Assembly (NCBI RefSeq): GCF_007655135.1
Contig: NC_045133.1
Location: 2,294,001 to 2,358,000 of the forward strand
Origin: Punica granatum
Lineage: Eukaryota > Streptophyta > Magnoliopsida > Myrtales > Lythraceae
Direction: 5' to 3'
DNA: 64,000 nt
How positions within the stretch are numbered: position 1 is the stretch's first letter; the number at the start of each line of letters is the position of its first letter. The notes beneath the pieces were generated by a model. That model had not been told where the DNA came from. It searched no databases and saw only the letters and a program-made list of their open reading frames with translations. Positions 32,770-43,604 of the stretch are shown here, piece by piece. The translations under genes were made by a program, and so were the position numbers.

Positions 32770-35475
32770 ATGAGTGAATCTTCAAGTAAAAATATTTCGG
32801 ACATGTGTAAATTTGAAATTAATATTTCGGCCACGGCAAAGTGAAACTTATGAGGACTGACGTGTTCGATTTTTATTGGAAGATTTCATGATTGATGCGA
32901 TTATTATTATTTTTCCATGTACCGACACAGATTGATGAGCTTTCACTTGACGACAAATTAATTAGTAGAAATTGGGAGGGGAGAGATTCTTCGAGATTGT
33001 ATGTCTATCTTCCTTTTTTTTTTGTTTGATTGGAGAAGATATACAGAAGATGACGTTGTAAAATGTTTATTTATTATTTTTTTAAGTAATTAAATTTATT
33101 TTTTATTTGGTTGAACCAATGCAATTCAGTTCGATTTAATAGCGGATCGGATCCGGTTCTTTCACAGACAAGATCGAGTATTGATGAGAATATGTTTGGT
33201 CGAAAATATGAATTATCAAACTATGAGAGGTGAATCTTAAATTAAAAGAATCTAAGACACGTGTACAGTGAGGATCTTAAATAAGACGATCTAATGACTA
33301 TGAATAAAACAACCGTGATGGTTGTTTTTGGATGCCAACCACTGTAACATCACCCTCATCCTCATAAGGCCAAAACAAAAGCTCTTATTCTAAGATTTAT
33401 TCTAAATGGAGATTATAGAGCCGCAAGAACAAAAAAACAATTACCACGATTGTTTTATTCTTGGCCGTCGGATTTGTTGATGTAAGATCATAATCCTACA
33501 CGTGTCCAATATTTTTTTACGGTAAAATACATCCCTGATATTTTGACTATTTATACCATCAACAGTGGAGTCACACACTCAGTGAAGCAATTTCTTCTAC
33601 GTTATACTTTCCATTGGTTTTGAGCCCATAGAATTGATCATGGGTCGAATAGCTGGATCTGAGCATCAGTTTTTTTCAAAAATTGAACAAATCGATTGAT
33701 TGATTGAAGATTCTATCTCTTGATTATATGGCTTCGTTTTCAACAATTGAACAACAAAAAGCTTCCTCTTGGTTTAGATGTTCATAAATCTCTTTATCCA
33801 GTAAGCCAAGAGATCTGTGTTTCGTTGAGTGTTCAACCATGGGGTTGGGTGGGCGGGCGACCGGAGGGTGCCGACACCGGCATCAAATTGAATTTTAGGG
33901 ATTGATTGCAGGTCTGCTCTGTTATTGGAAGGGGAATAAGACGGAAGGAGGAGAATACGATGGAGCTTTGTTTTTTCCTTTTCTTTTTTCTATTTAAAGA
34001 ATAAAATTGTTACTTATTTTATTGAACCAGTATATATCGATTCGATCTAATATTGAACCAGATTCTACCCGTTCACTATCATGACCGAGTGTCATTAAAA
34101 AAATGCGTAGTCGAAAATATCAAAAATCAAATTATGAGGAGTGAATCTTCCACTAAAATATTTTGGACACCTGTATGATGAGGATTTTATCTAACGAGAT
34201 TTAAAAGGCTGAAAAAAAATATCATGACGATTGATTTTTTACCAAACATGGTAGCATACCCTATTCTAAAAGTCATGGGCACTTCAATTCTCGTTGAAAA
34301 TATAAAATATAAATCTTGCAAGATATTATCAACCCGTATGTAAATAATTAAAAGTTTTAATCAAAATATGATTAATAAAAGATTAAGCCAAGTATGTTGT
34401 TACAAAATTAAAAAAAATAATAATTTCCTTTGGGAGAAACCTCTGCTCAGGGGGCTGCGGAAAAACCTTTGCTAAGGTTGTCATGGAGATTTTATGCACC
34501 TATAATCTATTACGAAAGTGGTGACCAATCTTTTCGATATGTCTATCGATTTCTACCTGAGCATATGTGCAGGTCTTACATCTTGTTTCATTGAAATCAC
34601 TGGTTGAGAGTCTAGAAACTACACATGCATAAGGTAAGAAAATTACAATGAATTTATAAGTGAAAGGGATGACCTCTGTATAAGTTCGAGCCTGTGGATT
34701 AGAAATGGGCTCTTGTATGCCAGTTGATTAAATGGGTTTATAAAAGATTATATGCCACAATTATTAGCTCGAACTTTTGAATTGAAAATGTGCTCAATCT
34801 CTTATAGATTAGTGGAAATTTAACATCACTCAAAAGAGAAAATGATGGCCTATTGTGCTTCTGAAATCCCAATCCATGATTGGGAGAGTTTTACTTTAGT
34901 CCTTAGTGAACTGATCCGATTTTAATATGAATTAGTTAGAACCCATTGATTTTTGAATAATAAGCGGCGGCGGCAAAAAAATGATGGCCCGTTTATTTAT
35001 AGAAAATTTGTTACAAAGAAAAATCTGGGTAAAATAGAAATAAATTGCAAAGGATATTCTCATCCAGTTAAACATAGACTAAACTATCAAAGAGTTGTAG
35101 GACAGTAGTGCGGGTCCTCATCTGATAATTAATCAAGAAGTTACAGTTCATATTCGTGTGAGATTATTCGTACTCATTTATTAGTCGCTAAAATTTTTAT
35201 TTTATTGTACTATATCTATATGCCTCCTTTATAACTCACAAATAAGAACATGCAACGAATTTCCTAAGAAAATTTTCTATATTTTAAGTTGTCTAATTTA
35301 TACACCACTAGAGAAGTTTTTTTTTTTTTTAAATTTTAGTTCACCCACTTCTCCACTAGGCAAGGGAAGATCAAGAAATCTGACTTTTCCTTTTCCAATT
35401 TATTTTCCAAGATCTTCATATACGTTAAGAAAAACCCAAAATTAAGGCGGAAGACATATACAGAGTAATTAAGAT
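32770..35475. other. Spacer between SPH units, no gene seen
   Basis: AT-rich, with motifs that recur inside the block (GAATCTTCA...AAAATATTT...GGACA and similar around 32780, 33230 and 34150), suggesting it grew by ancient internal duplication. SINE-like tails occur near 34870-34980. The frame at 33720-33905 is present in both copies but has no family features. Confidence 0.5.
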
Positions 35476-35617
35476 ATTAGGGAGATACGTCTGCATGATT
35501 GAGATTATGTTCCATTTCTGCACCAATTTGCGAACTATTTATATGGTTAGAGCCCTCATCGCAATATATTGCATCAGTTTTCTAGAGTCCAAAGAATAGG
35601 AAAACGTTTTCTGGAAA
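35476..35617 (+). promoter_or_regulatory. SPH promoter module (copy before 35618)
   Basis: Conserved upstream module shared with 50619-50731 and 57176-57314 and with the two orphan modules. It holds a TATA-like TATTTATA (35536-35543) about 75 bases before the ATG and the shared GAGTCCAAAGAATAGGAAAA next to the start. Confidence 0.6.
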
Positions 35618-36073
35618 ATGGGTTCATTCCCGAAGCATCGCGTCGTCCTGATGGTGATTGCCGGCCTTTTGGTACTCATGGATCATACATGCGAGGCACA
35701 ACATCATGAGCCAGAACGAGAACCACCACTTATCAGAGGAAGCGTTCATATCAAAATGCAGAATGCTCTTGCCGATAAGTCAGCCACGCTCACGGTCCAT
35801 TGCAGTGGACTCCTTGAAGGTGAAGACGACGACCTCGGATCCCATGATGTCGCGCCGGGCTCGACATACGAGTTCAGATTCGAGACCGATAGTATATCCG
35901 TGACATCGTACAACTGCAGCTTTCAGTGGCCGCCGAAAAATTCGCAAAACTTTAATATATTCTCTCAAGGTAGAGACGGCAGAGACGGTGACTTTTATTG
36001 GTTGGTCTCCGACTCAGGACCTTGTCTCGTCGACGTCGGAACCGGCAATGAGGACTGTAAAATTTGGTCTTAG
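35618..36073 (+). CDS. S1/SPH-family secreted protein (self-incompatibility protein homologue), 151 aa
   Basis: Single exon. Residues 1-27 form a signal peptide (hydrophobic VVLMVIAGLLVLM, cleavage after CEA), so the mature protein is a secreted polypeptide of about 124 residues. The S1-family pattern is clear: VHIKMQNAL, LTVHCSG, DDDLGSHDVAPGSTYEFRF, YNCSFQWPP, WLVSDSGPC and EDCKIW. Cysteines 62, 100, 136 and 147 are the four that form two disulphides in this family; Asn99 is a possible glycosylation site (NCS). The founding members are the poppy stigma S proteins, but most plant homologues have unknown roles and are expressed in reproductive or other tissues, so no self-incompatibility role is claimed. 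The twin at 57315-57770 has an identical protein. The conserved promoter module lies directly upstream. Confidence 0.9.
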   Translation: MGSFPKHRVVLMVIAGLLVLMDHTCEAQHHEPEREPPLIRGSVHIKMQNALADKSATLTVHCSGLLEGEDDDLGSHDVAPGSTYEFRFETDSISVTSYNCSFQWPPKNSQNFNIFSQGRDGRDGDFYWLVSDSGPCLVDVGTGNEDCKIWS

Positions 36074-36159
36074 TCCAAGGCCAAATCCCCTACTTATCAA
36101 GAGGATAAAATAGATGTATGTCTTATTAATTCCACTATCTATTCTCAATAATCAAGAAA

Positions 36160-36360
36160 TTAAGAGTGTGTTTGGATTGAGAGTTGAGTTTTGGTTTTAA
36201 TTGGTTTGTAATGATTGTATTGTTGAATTATGAGAAAAAGTGTGAAAAAGTAATAAATAATTGAGAGAAAATAATGATTAAGTAATGATTGTGTTGTTGA
36301 ATTGTGAAAAAGTAATGAATAGTTGAGAGAATTTAATATAAAAAATTGAATTGAATGGTT
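36160..36360. repeat. AT-rich repeat abutting the truncated copia element
   Basis: Contains GTGTTTGGATTGAGAGTTGAG and two copies of AATAATGATT...GTTGTTGAATT...GTGAAAAAGTAAT.... It joins copia pol at 36361 and recurs at the same junction at 58058, so the junction predates the block duplication. It may be a MITE remnant. Confidence 0.5.
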
Positions 36361-37992
36361 AAAATAATTATTACCTCCTCTTGTTGTTGCGAACTTTAAA
36401 TCGCATACATCACTATGAATTAGATCAAGTGGCTCGGTGTTCCTTTCAATCGTTTGAAAGGGTGACTTTGTCAATTTTGCCTCAACACAAATTTCACATT
36501 TGTGCTGTGAATCAATTTGGAATGTAGGTATGTGATTCAAGTTAATTAATCTACGCAAAGTATTATAATTAACATGACATAGTCTTCCGTGCCACAAATC
36601 AGGAGACTCAATCAAATACGCAGAAGAACCAGAATTCTTATTGATTATGGTCATTACATTGAGCTTAAAAAGCCCGTCACACACATATCCCTTTCCTACG
36701 TACATTCCAGACTTGGACAAAATAACTTTGTCCGACTCAAAAACCATCCTGAACCCATGTTTGTTCAGCAATGACCCGGAGACTAAATTCTTCTAAATCT
36801 CAGGTACGTGCAATATATTGTTCAGAGTCAACTCCTTTCCTGAAGTCATCTTTAAGACTACCTTGCCTTGACCTTCAACAGCAGAATGGGCAGAGTTTCC
36901 CATATAGATCCTCTCCCCAGTGACTGGTTCAAGCATAGTGAATAGGTCTCTGTTTGAGCACACATGTCTGGTGGCACCGGTATCAAGCCACCATTCCTTT
37001 GGGTTGGACCCAATGAGGTTCACCTCTGAAACCACAGCAGATAGGTTGATATCTGCCACATCTCGAGCCATTTCATTAACCACGTTTGCTTCATGGTCCT
37101 TTTTCCTTTTTGGGAGCCTGCAGTCAGCAGATCTGTGACCATTCTTATCACAGTTGAAGCATTTCCCCTGAAACTTGGGCTTGAAGACTCCTCCATTCGT
37201 ACCCAGCTTCTTCTTGCCTTTTTTGTTCTTAGAGCTTTGCCCTTGCTCCATGACATTTACCTTAGCAGCAGGGAGGATGAGATCCTTTCCGGAGTTTTTA
37301 TTGTCTTCTTCAATTCGAAGCTTGACAACAAGATCTTCCATTGTCATCTCCTTTCGCTTATGCTTCAGATAATTCTTGAAATCCTTCCAACCAGAAGGCA
37401 GCTTCTCAATGACAACAGCCACTTGGAAGGATTCACTTAGAGCCATCCCCTCAGCCTGAATCTCATGTAAGAGCACTTGCAATTCTTGCACTTGACTCAT
37501 TACGGTCCTTGAATCCACCATTTTAAAATCGAGGAATCGTCCGATGAGAAATTTCTTCGCACCGGCATCCTCTGATTTATATTTACGGTCCAAGGATTCC
37601 CATAGTTCCTTTGCCGTCTTAAACCCCTGATAGACACTATACAGGGAATCATGAAGACTATTCATGATATAATTCCGGCAAAGATAGTCGGAGTGCTTCC
37701 AAGCGTCAAGCGCACTGAGAGCCTGCACATCTGACTCCCCCACATATAGGGTTGGAGCATTTTCAGTCAAGAATCTTGCAAGGTTCAGAGTTGTGAGGTA
37801 AAATAGTATCTTTTGCTGCCACCTCTTGAAGTTCAACCCATTGAACTTCTCGGGCTTCTCGACATGGTTCACAGGGACCATCGAGGGAGCAGCCACGTTT
37901 TGGCTAACCAAATGGTTAGGCAAGATAGGAGCAGGGCCGGAGCCAGTAGTCTGGCTTCCGTTGGTCGTATCTCCATCGTTCCCCGACGCCAT
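36361..37992 (-). pseudogene. Truncated Ty1/copia element A: gag-protease plus start of integrase
   Basis: The gag-protease frame is 37992-36793 (399 aa): a UBN2-type gag core ([19 protein letters not shown]), a CCHC zinc knuckle ([14 protein letters not shown]) and the protease active site [12 protein letters not shown]. It ends at TAG at 36795-36793. The same frame then resumes with the GAG-pre-integrase HHCC region ([19 protein letters not shown]), but pol is cut off at 36361, with no integrase core, RT or RNase H. In the HHCC stretch a Gly of the RLGHVNY motif reads Cys. It cannot move by itself. Confidence 0.88.
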
Positions 37993-38099
37993 TCGAATCG
38001 TTCATATAACAAATTATGCTTCAAGATTGTAATCAAAAACTTAATTAGCCTTAATAAGTCACAAAATTGAACGATAATTCAAATAGCAATTCGGACAAA

Positions 38100-38759
38100 T
38101 AAAATGCTATAAAATTAAATGAATTTCACTAGTGTAAGAACTTGGAAATTCAAACCGAAACAAAGGCGAAACCGAAAGATACGAGAGAGCCGAGTCCTGT
38201 GTTAGACACAAACCCCTTGAAACAGAATTGTCCCCTCCTGGATGCTTGAGGTCACGTGGACAATCGTTTCCCAGGGTAAAACGGCAACAAGCGAAGCAGC
38301 AGCACGAACAGCAACGCTTCAGCGAACTCGAAGAGAAGCGTGAACACTTTTGAGGTCGAATCCTTCGTAGAAAAATTGTAGCCAATCACTTGTGCAATTT
38401 CCTTTTAGTCTCAGTAAAAGGAAGCTCTTCTTCTCTAGGGAATTGCAACCAAGGGAAGACTTTTCTTCTCTTTTCTTTTCCTTTTCAGAAAACGACTACA
38501 GGAAGCAAATGGCATGAGGCTCTCTTATCCTTTTCCTTTTTGCCGTGTGCTCCTTTTATAGACTACGGGTTCCATCCGTTATATGACTCTTCCTATTCTC
38601 CTTTTATGGGGAATAACTCACATATATTCAATATATGTGTTAATTGTATTTGATTATTCATGAATGCAATTCATTCATTTCTTGTAACCACCAAGAAAAT
38701 CAAGAGTCATTAGCTCGTGAGCAATTTTCTCATTCACCCATTAGCCATAATTTCCAACA
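38100..38759 (-). repeat. Copia LTR shared between elements A and B
   Basis: On the minus strand the LTR starts TGTTGGAAATTATGG at 38759 and has a TATAAAAG promoter (38560-38553). It lies upstream of gag A, so it acts as A's 5' LTR. The base after its outer end begins element B's polypurine tract, so it is also B's 3' LTR. The inner end is not resolved because no standard primer-binding site was recognised; the lower limit given is approximate. Confidence 0.7.
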
Positions 38760-38771
38760 ATCCCCCACATG
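38760..38771 (-). other. Polypurine tract of copia element B
   Basis: On the minus strand CATGTGGGGGAT directly precedes the LTR start TGTTGG, the expected plus-strand priming site. Confidence 0.75.
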
Positions 38772-39272
38772 AATGGAAATTGTTTTGTTTCGACTTGTAG
38801 ATAGTGTTCACCAGTTGAACCTGTATAGGATAAGTAGGTGTCACCACCCTTGAACCTTCCCTTGTTAAAATGCATGTACTTTACTAGCAGTCCAATAGAC
38901 AAGATGTCCTTGAATTGTTCCGCTGTTTTGTGTAAAGATATTACACACCTCACACAAGATTCAACTGACTTCCTTCGGTTCTCATAGTTGTGTCCATTTT
39001 TGCCATGGAACACTGTTATGGTTCTACGAGAGTTTCTGGAGAATTAAGTCCATAAAAATTCTCCTCTAAAGCGGCCCCACTTCTCTCTCACATAGGTGAT
39101 TTCACATATCATTAAAGCAGTTTTAGATTGCTAGCCTTATCCATTTATCACTGTTTCATCAAGGAATGGTCCAGGGATTTTCTCCCCCACAGTGATTTAA
39201 TTCGGTTGTATAACTTGGTTGTCCCATTGAACCTAGATCTTGGGATCTCCAGTCAGCTAGGTTGGGTGTTCG

Positions 39273-39447
39273 CTATAAAACCTTTCCTCTAATGGACTTT
39301 AGACCCATTCCCTTTGACAACTTCTCAAACTGTTCTTTACTTAACCCTTTGGTTAGCGGATCCGCTATATTATCCTTTGACCGCACGTAGTCAATAGAGA
39401 TAATTCCAGTTGAGATCAGTTGTCTAATGGTGTTGTGTCTACGACGT

Positions 39448-39479
<32 letters not shown>

Positions 39480-42053
39480 TTGTGCCCTTCCAATTGCCGT
39501 TTGACTGTCACAGTGGATACAAATTGGTGGCACAGGTTTTTCCCATTGAGGAATGTCCTCTAGAAAATGGCGTAGCCATTCAGCTTCTTCTCCACATTTA
39601 TCCAGAGCAATAAACTCAGATTCCATTGTGGACCTAGCGATAACAGTTTGTTTCGAGGACTTCCATGAAATTGCTGCACCTGCTAGTGTGAACACATATC
39701 CACTAGTGGATTTTGAATCTGTTATATCAAATATCCAATTCGCATCACTGTATCCCTCTAGGACAGCTGGATATCTGGTATAGTGCAGCCCGTAATCTCG
39801 AGTGTATCTAAGGTATTTGAGTACCCTGACAATTGCCTTCCAACGGTCTCCACTCGGATTACTCGTATATCTACTGAGCCTACTAACCGAGTATGCAATA
39901 TCAGGCCTAGTACAACTCATCAGATACATCAGACTTCCAATGACCCGCGAGTATTCTAGCTGAGAAATACTCTCTTTTCTATTCTTTGATAGATGAAGAT
40001 TATTGTCTATTGGAGTCTTTGAAATTCCAGAATCATTTTTGGTAAATTTTTCCAAAATTTTATCTATGTAGTGTGACTGACTCAAAATTAGTCCATCTGA
40101 TGTTCTCATTATTTTAATTCCTAAAATCACATCAGCGAGTCCCATATCTTTCATATCAAATCTTGAATTCAATATATTTTTCGTAGATTTGATCATTCTG
40201 TCATCACTACCAACAATGAGTATGTCATCCACGTAGAGACATAAAATGACGTAACCATTTTCTGTTTCTTTAATGTACACACATTTGTCACACTCATTGA
40301 TCTTAAATCCTTTGTAAATCATTGCATTATCGAATTTTTCGTGCCACTGTTTTGGCGCTTGTTTTAACCCATACAATGATTTGACCAATTTACAAACTTT
40401 CCTTTCTTTTCCTGGAGTCACGAACCCCTCGGGTTGTTCCATATAGATTTCTTCATCTAAATCTCCATTTAGGAAAGCTATTTTCACATCCATTTGATGA
40501 ACTTCCAAATTACGCAATGCCGCAACTGCAAGTATCATCCTAATGGAATTTATTCTTGTCACAGGAGAATAAGTATCAAAATAGTCCAAGCCTTCCTTTT
40601 GCTTGTATCCCTTAATTACAAGCCTGGCCTTGTACTTATCAATGGATCCATCTGCTTTCATTTTCCTTTTAAAGATCCATTTGGATCCTAAGGGTTTACA
40701 ACTAGTGGGGAGATCCACTAATTCCCAAGTGTGATTTCGCAGAATCGAATCAATTTCACTTTTGATTGCCTCCTTCCAGAGAGGTCCCTCAGAGGAATTC
40801 ACTGCTTCAGCATAGCTTTGTGGTTCATTTTCTAACAAATATGTCAGAAAATCATTCCCGAATGATTTTTCAATTCTAGCTCTTTTGCTGCGTCTATGTT
40901 CAATCTCTTCATCCGAACCCTGCCTTTCATGATCTACGTCATAAAGTCCATCATTCATAGTGCGTGAGGTTCTTTTCGATGAACTCGATGCCTCATTCAA
41001 TTTACATGGAAATACATCTTCAAAGAACGATGCATTCCTTGATTCCATTATCGTGTTCTTGTGTATATCGGGAATCTTAGATTCATGCACAAGAAATCGA
41101 TAAGCACTACTATTATGTGCATAGCCAATAAAGATACAGTCCACCATTTTAGGACCGATCTTTACTTTCTTTGGTGCCGGAACGACTACTTTTGCCAAAC
41201 ACCCCCACACTCGCAAGTGATCGTAGGATGATCTCCTACCTCTGAATAATTCATACGGTGTCTTTTCCCTTTTCTTTCGAGGCACCTTATTTAATAGGTA
41301 ATTGCTTGACAATATTGCTTCACCCCACATATTTTGAGGTAATCCTGAACTTAATATCATCGCATTCATCATGTCTTTCAATGTGCGATTTTTGCGTTTA
41401 GCAACACCATTCGATTGAGGTGAATAGGGTGCAGTCACTTCGTGTATAATTCCGTATTGTGCAAAGAATTCCCCGAAAGGCGTTACGTATTCGCCTCCTC
41501 TGTCACTCCTCAATCTCTTGATTTTCTTGTTGAGTTGATTCTCAACTTCATTTTTATAGAGAACAAATTTCTCTATTGCCTCATCTTTGCTTTTCAACAA
41601 ATATACATAACAGTATTTTGTACTATCATCGATAAAGGTAATAAAATAATTATTACCTCCTCTTGTTGTTGCGAACTTTAAATCGCATACATCACTATGA
41701 ATTAGATCAAGTGGCTCGGTGTTCCTTTCAATCGTTTGAAAGGGTGACTTTGTCAATTTTGCCTCAACACAAATTTCACATTTGTGCTGTGAATCAATTT
41801 GGAATGTAGGTATGTGATTCAAGTTAATTAATCTACGCAAAGTATTATAATTAACATGACCTAGTCTTCCATGCCACAAATCAGGAAACTCAATCAAATA
41901 CGCAGAAGAACCAGAATTCTTATTGATTATGGTCATTACATTGAGCTTAAAAAGCCCGTCACACACATATCCCTTTCCTACGTACATTCCAGACTTGGAC
42001 AAAATAACTTTGTCCGACTCAAAAACCATCTTGAACCCATGTTTGTTCAGCAA
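39273..42053 (-). CDS. Ty1/copia pol ORF of element B (integrase-RT-RNase H, 926 aa)
   Basis: Uninterrupted frame. In order: GAG-pre-integrase HHCC zinc region (about residues 60-95), integrase core (HSDVCDL about 119, SDRGGEY about 183), RT with YVDDILIVG, and copia RNase H ([19 protein letters not shown]). Copia polyproteins copy the element RNA and insert the cDNA. The residue 36 after the second integrase Asp, normally the catalytic Glu of the DDE triad in the motif GVAERKNRT, reads Lys here (codon 41399-41397), so strand transfer should be dead although the frame is open. The domain order integrase before RT defines copia. The frame is separated from protease by a TAG at 42086-42084, as in the other copies. 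The 5' LTR and most of gag are missing. Confidence 0.9.
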
Positions 42054-42083
42054 TGACCCGGAGACTAAATTCTTCTAAATCTC

Positions 42084-42268
42084 AGGTACGTACAATATAT
42101 TGTTCAGAGTCAACTCATTTCCTGAAGTCATCTTTAAGACTACCTTGCCTTGACCTTCAACAGCAGAATGGGCAGAGTTTCCCATATAGATCCTCTCCCC
42201 AGTGACTGGTTCGAGCATAGTGAATAGGTCTCTGTTTGAGCACACATGTCTGGTGGCACCGGTATCAA
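42084..42268 (-). pseudogene. Copia element B gag-protease end, broken at 42268
   Basis: Only the protease C-terminal half remains. It matches 36793-36977 closely until GGCACCGGTATCAA and then stops at 42268, where unrelated LTR sequence begins. Element B therefore lost its 5' half. Confidence 0.85.
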
Positions 42269-42276
42269 TAGGACGT

Positions 42277-43066
42277 GTTTTAATCGAGGATGAATTGAGT
42301 CTTAATAAGGCAGTTAATTAGGAATCAATTCTTGAATTAGACTTGTAATATAGTTGTACGGTTGCTAGCACATCCCGAAGTCAAATCCGATATCGAGGTG
42401 AATCCTTATAAGAAAATACGATAGTTTTATTATTTGAAAAGTTTCCATAATTAGAAAGTCTAGATGTGGAAACTTATGTCGAGAACACAATAGTCTTTCT
42501 GTCTTGAAGTTTTGGTCTTATTTGTGCAATGGTATTATATTGGCTATAAATTAGTTAATTGTGAATTAATTATTTAATTGCAAATTGATTCCCAGAGTCA
42601 TTATGTAAAATATATATGGGTATGTTTTATATATTAATGCGGGGCATTAAATACACACACAAAACCAAAAGAGAGAGAGATCGGAGAGGCATACGGCTAA
42701 TTAAAAAAGGGGAAGCCTCCTGCCGTTTCTTCTGTTTTTGCTTATTAGAAACCGTAAAAGTTTTTCTCTCCTAGCTGCAAGAAAAATGTCCAAGGTTGCC
42801 TTGCGATTCTTTGGAGACGAGCAAGTTCACGTGGACAAGCTAGAGGTCGCACGAGTGGTCGGCTATAATCGTCTACAAGGGATTCAATCTCGAAAGGTAT
42901 AATTCGATTATCCTTATAGAAACTATAGGTCACGTTGTTTAATTCGAATAAAAGGTGATATGACGCCCAAAATATGGTTACGGGTTACGATCCGATGTTC
43001 ATGAGATGAAAATTTTATTTATCGTTATTACGATTCTGCTGCGTTTAATTCGATATTTTATTTTCA
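42277..43066 (+). repeat. 5' LTR of a third LTR element (C), + strand
   Basis: A sequence of about 790 bases, TGTTTTAATCG to ...TTTTCA, ends two bases before TGGTATCAAAGC (43069-43080), a tRNA-Met primer-binding site. CTATAAATTA near 42546 is a possible TATA box. The left end lies close to the break in copia B, so it may be slightly truncated. No matching 3' LTR is seen. Confidence 0.6.
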
Positions 43067-43604
43067 AGTGGTATCAAAGCCACCCCTTTTATTCGTATCA
43101 GATGCGCATAGATGTGCCATGTTTTGATTTGAAGTATGGATTTGTTGAAATGTTCGATAAATCAATTGTCAATTTAACACAAGAAGTGTTCTCGTGGTTG
43201 GCCCTTATCACTGATTTGGTGATGGCTCGCGGCTGTGAGCGACAACTCACTGCTGTGAGGACCCTTTTTCGGTCTCCTGGCTGCACGCTGAAGATTGCAG
43301 CTGCTCGCTGCCCTTCAGCGGTGAAGCATGGTGGTGCACTGCTGTTGATGGTCATGGGGAGGCTGAGAAGGTGGAAATGACTTGGGATGAGAGCAGTTGT
43401 GTGGTTGTGAGTAAGATTCACGGCTGTAACGTGCTGTTAAAGAGTCGCGGCTGAGGTTTGTGGTTGCACGTGGTGACACAGTTGCTTGCTGCCCTTCTCA
43501 GGAGTGCGTGTGACTTGTAACTGCTCTGCAGTGCTGTCCGCAGCTGTGGACAGTCTTTTCGAGGCTGTTCGTGGCTGTTGTGGGATGCACCATGCTGCAC
43601 AAAT
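43067..43604 (+). mobile_element. Internal leader of element C, no gag or pol
   Basis: After the primer-binding site comes a GGCTG/GCTGTG-rich stretch without a recognisable gag. At about 43605 it gives way to sequence shared with 51425 onward (AAAACTTTAGTCATACCCAA). The rest of the element is missing. Confidence 0.5.

Larger units (their letters stand above)
30575..38759. repeat. Near-identical 8.2-kb block, copy 1 (partner 52440-60456)
   Basis: The block repeats at a constant offset of 21865 (left part) and 21697 (right part), with only rare substitutions except for an island at about 32235-32757. It contains spacer DNA, an SPH gene, and the gag and LTR of a copia element. The right end coincides with an LTR terminus. 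The near-identity implies a recent duplication or recent sequence exchange. Confidence 0.92.

Noticed and set aside
33720..33905. 61-residue + ORF repeated at 55416-55601
   Set aside because: Identical by recent duplication, low-complexity, no start or splice context.
43006..43380. 124-residue + ORF after the element C primer-binding site
   Set aside because: Lacks gag motifs (no core, no zinc knuckle); GGCTG-rich leader sequence reads open by chance.
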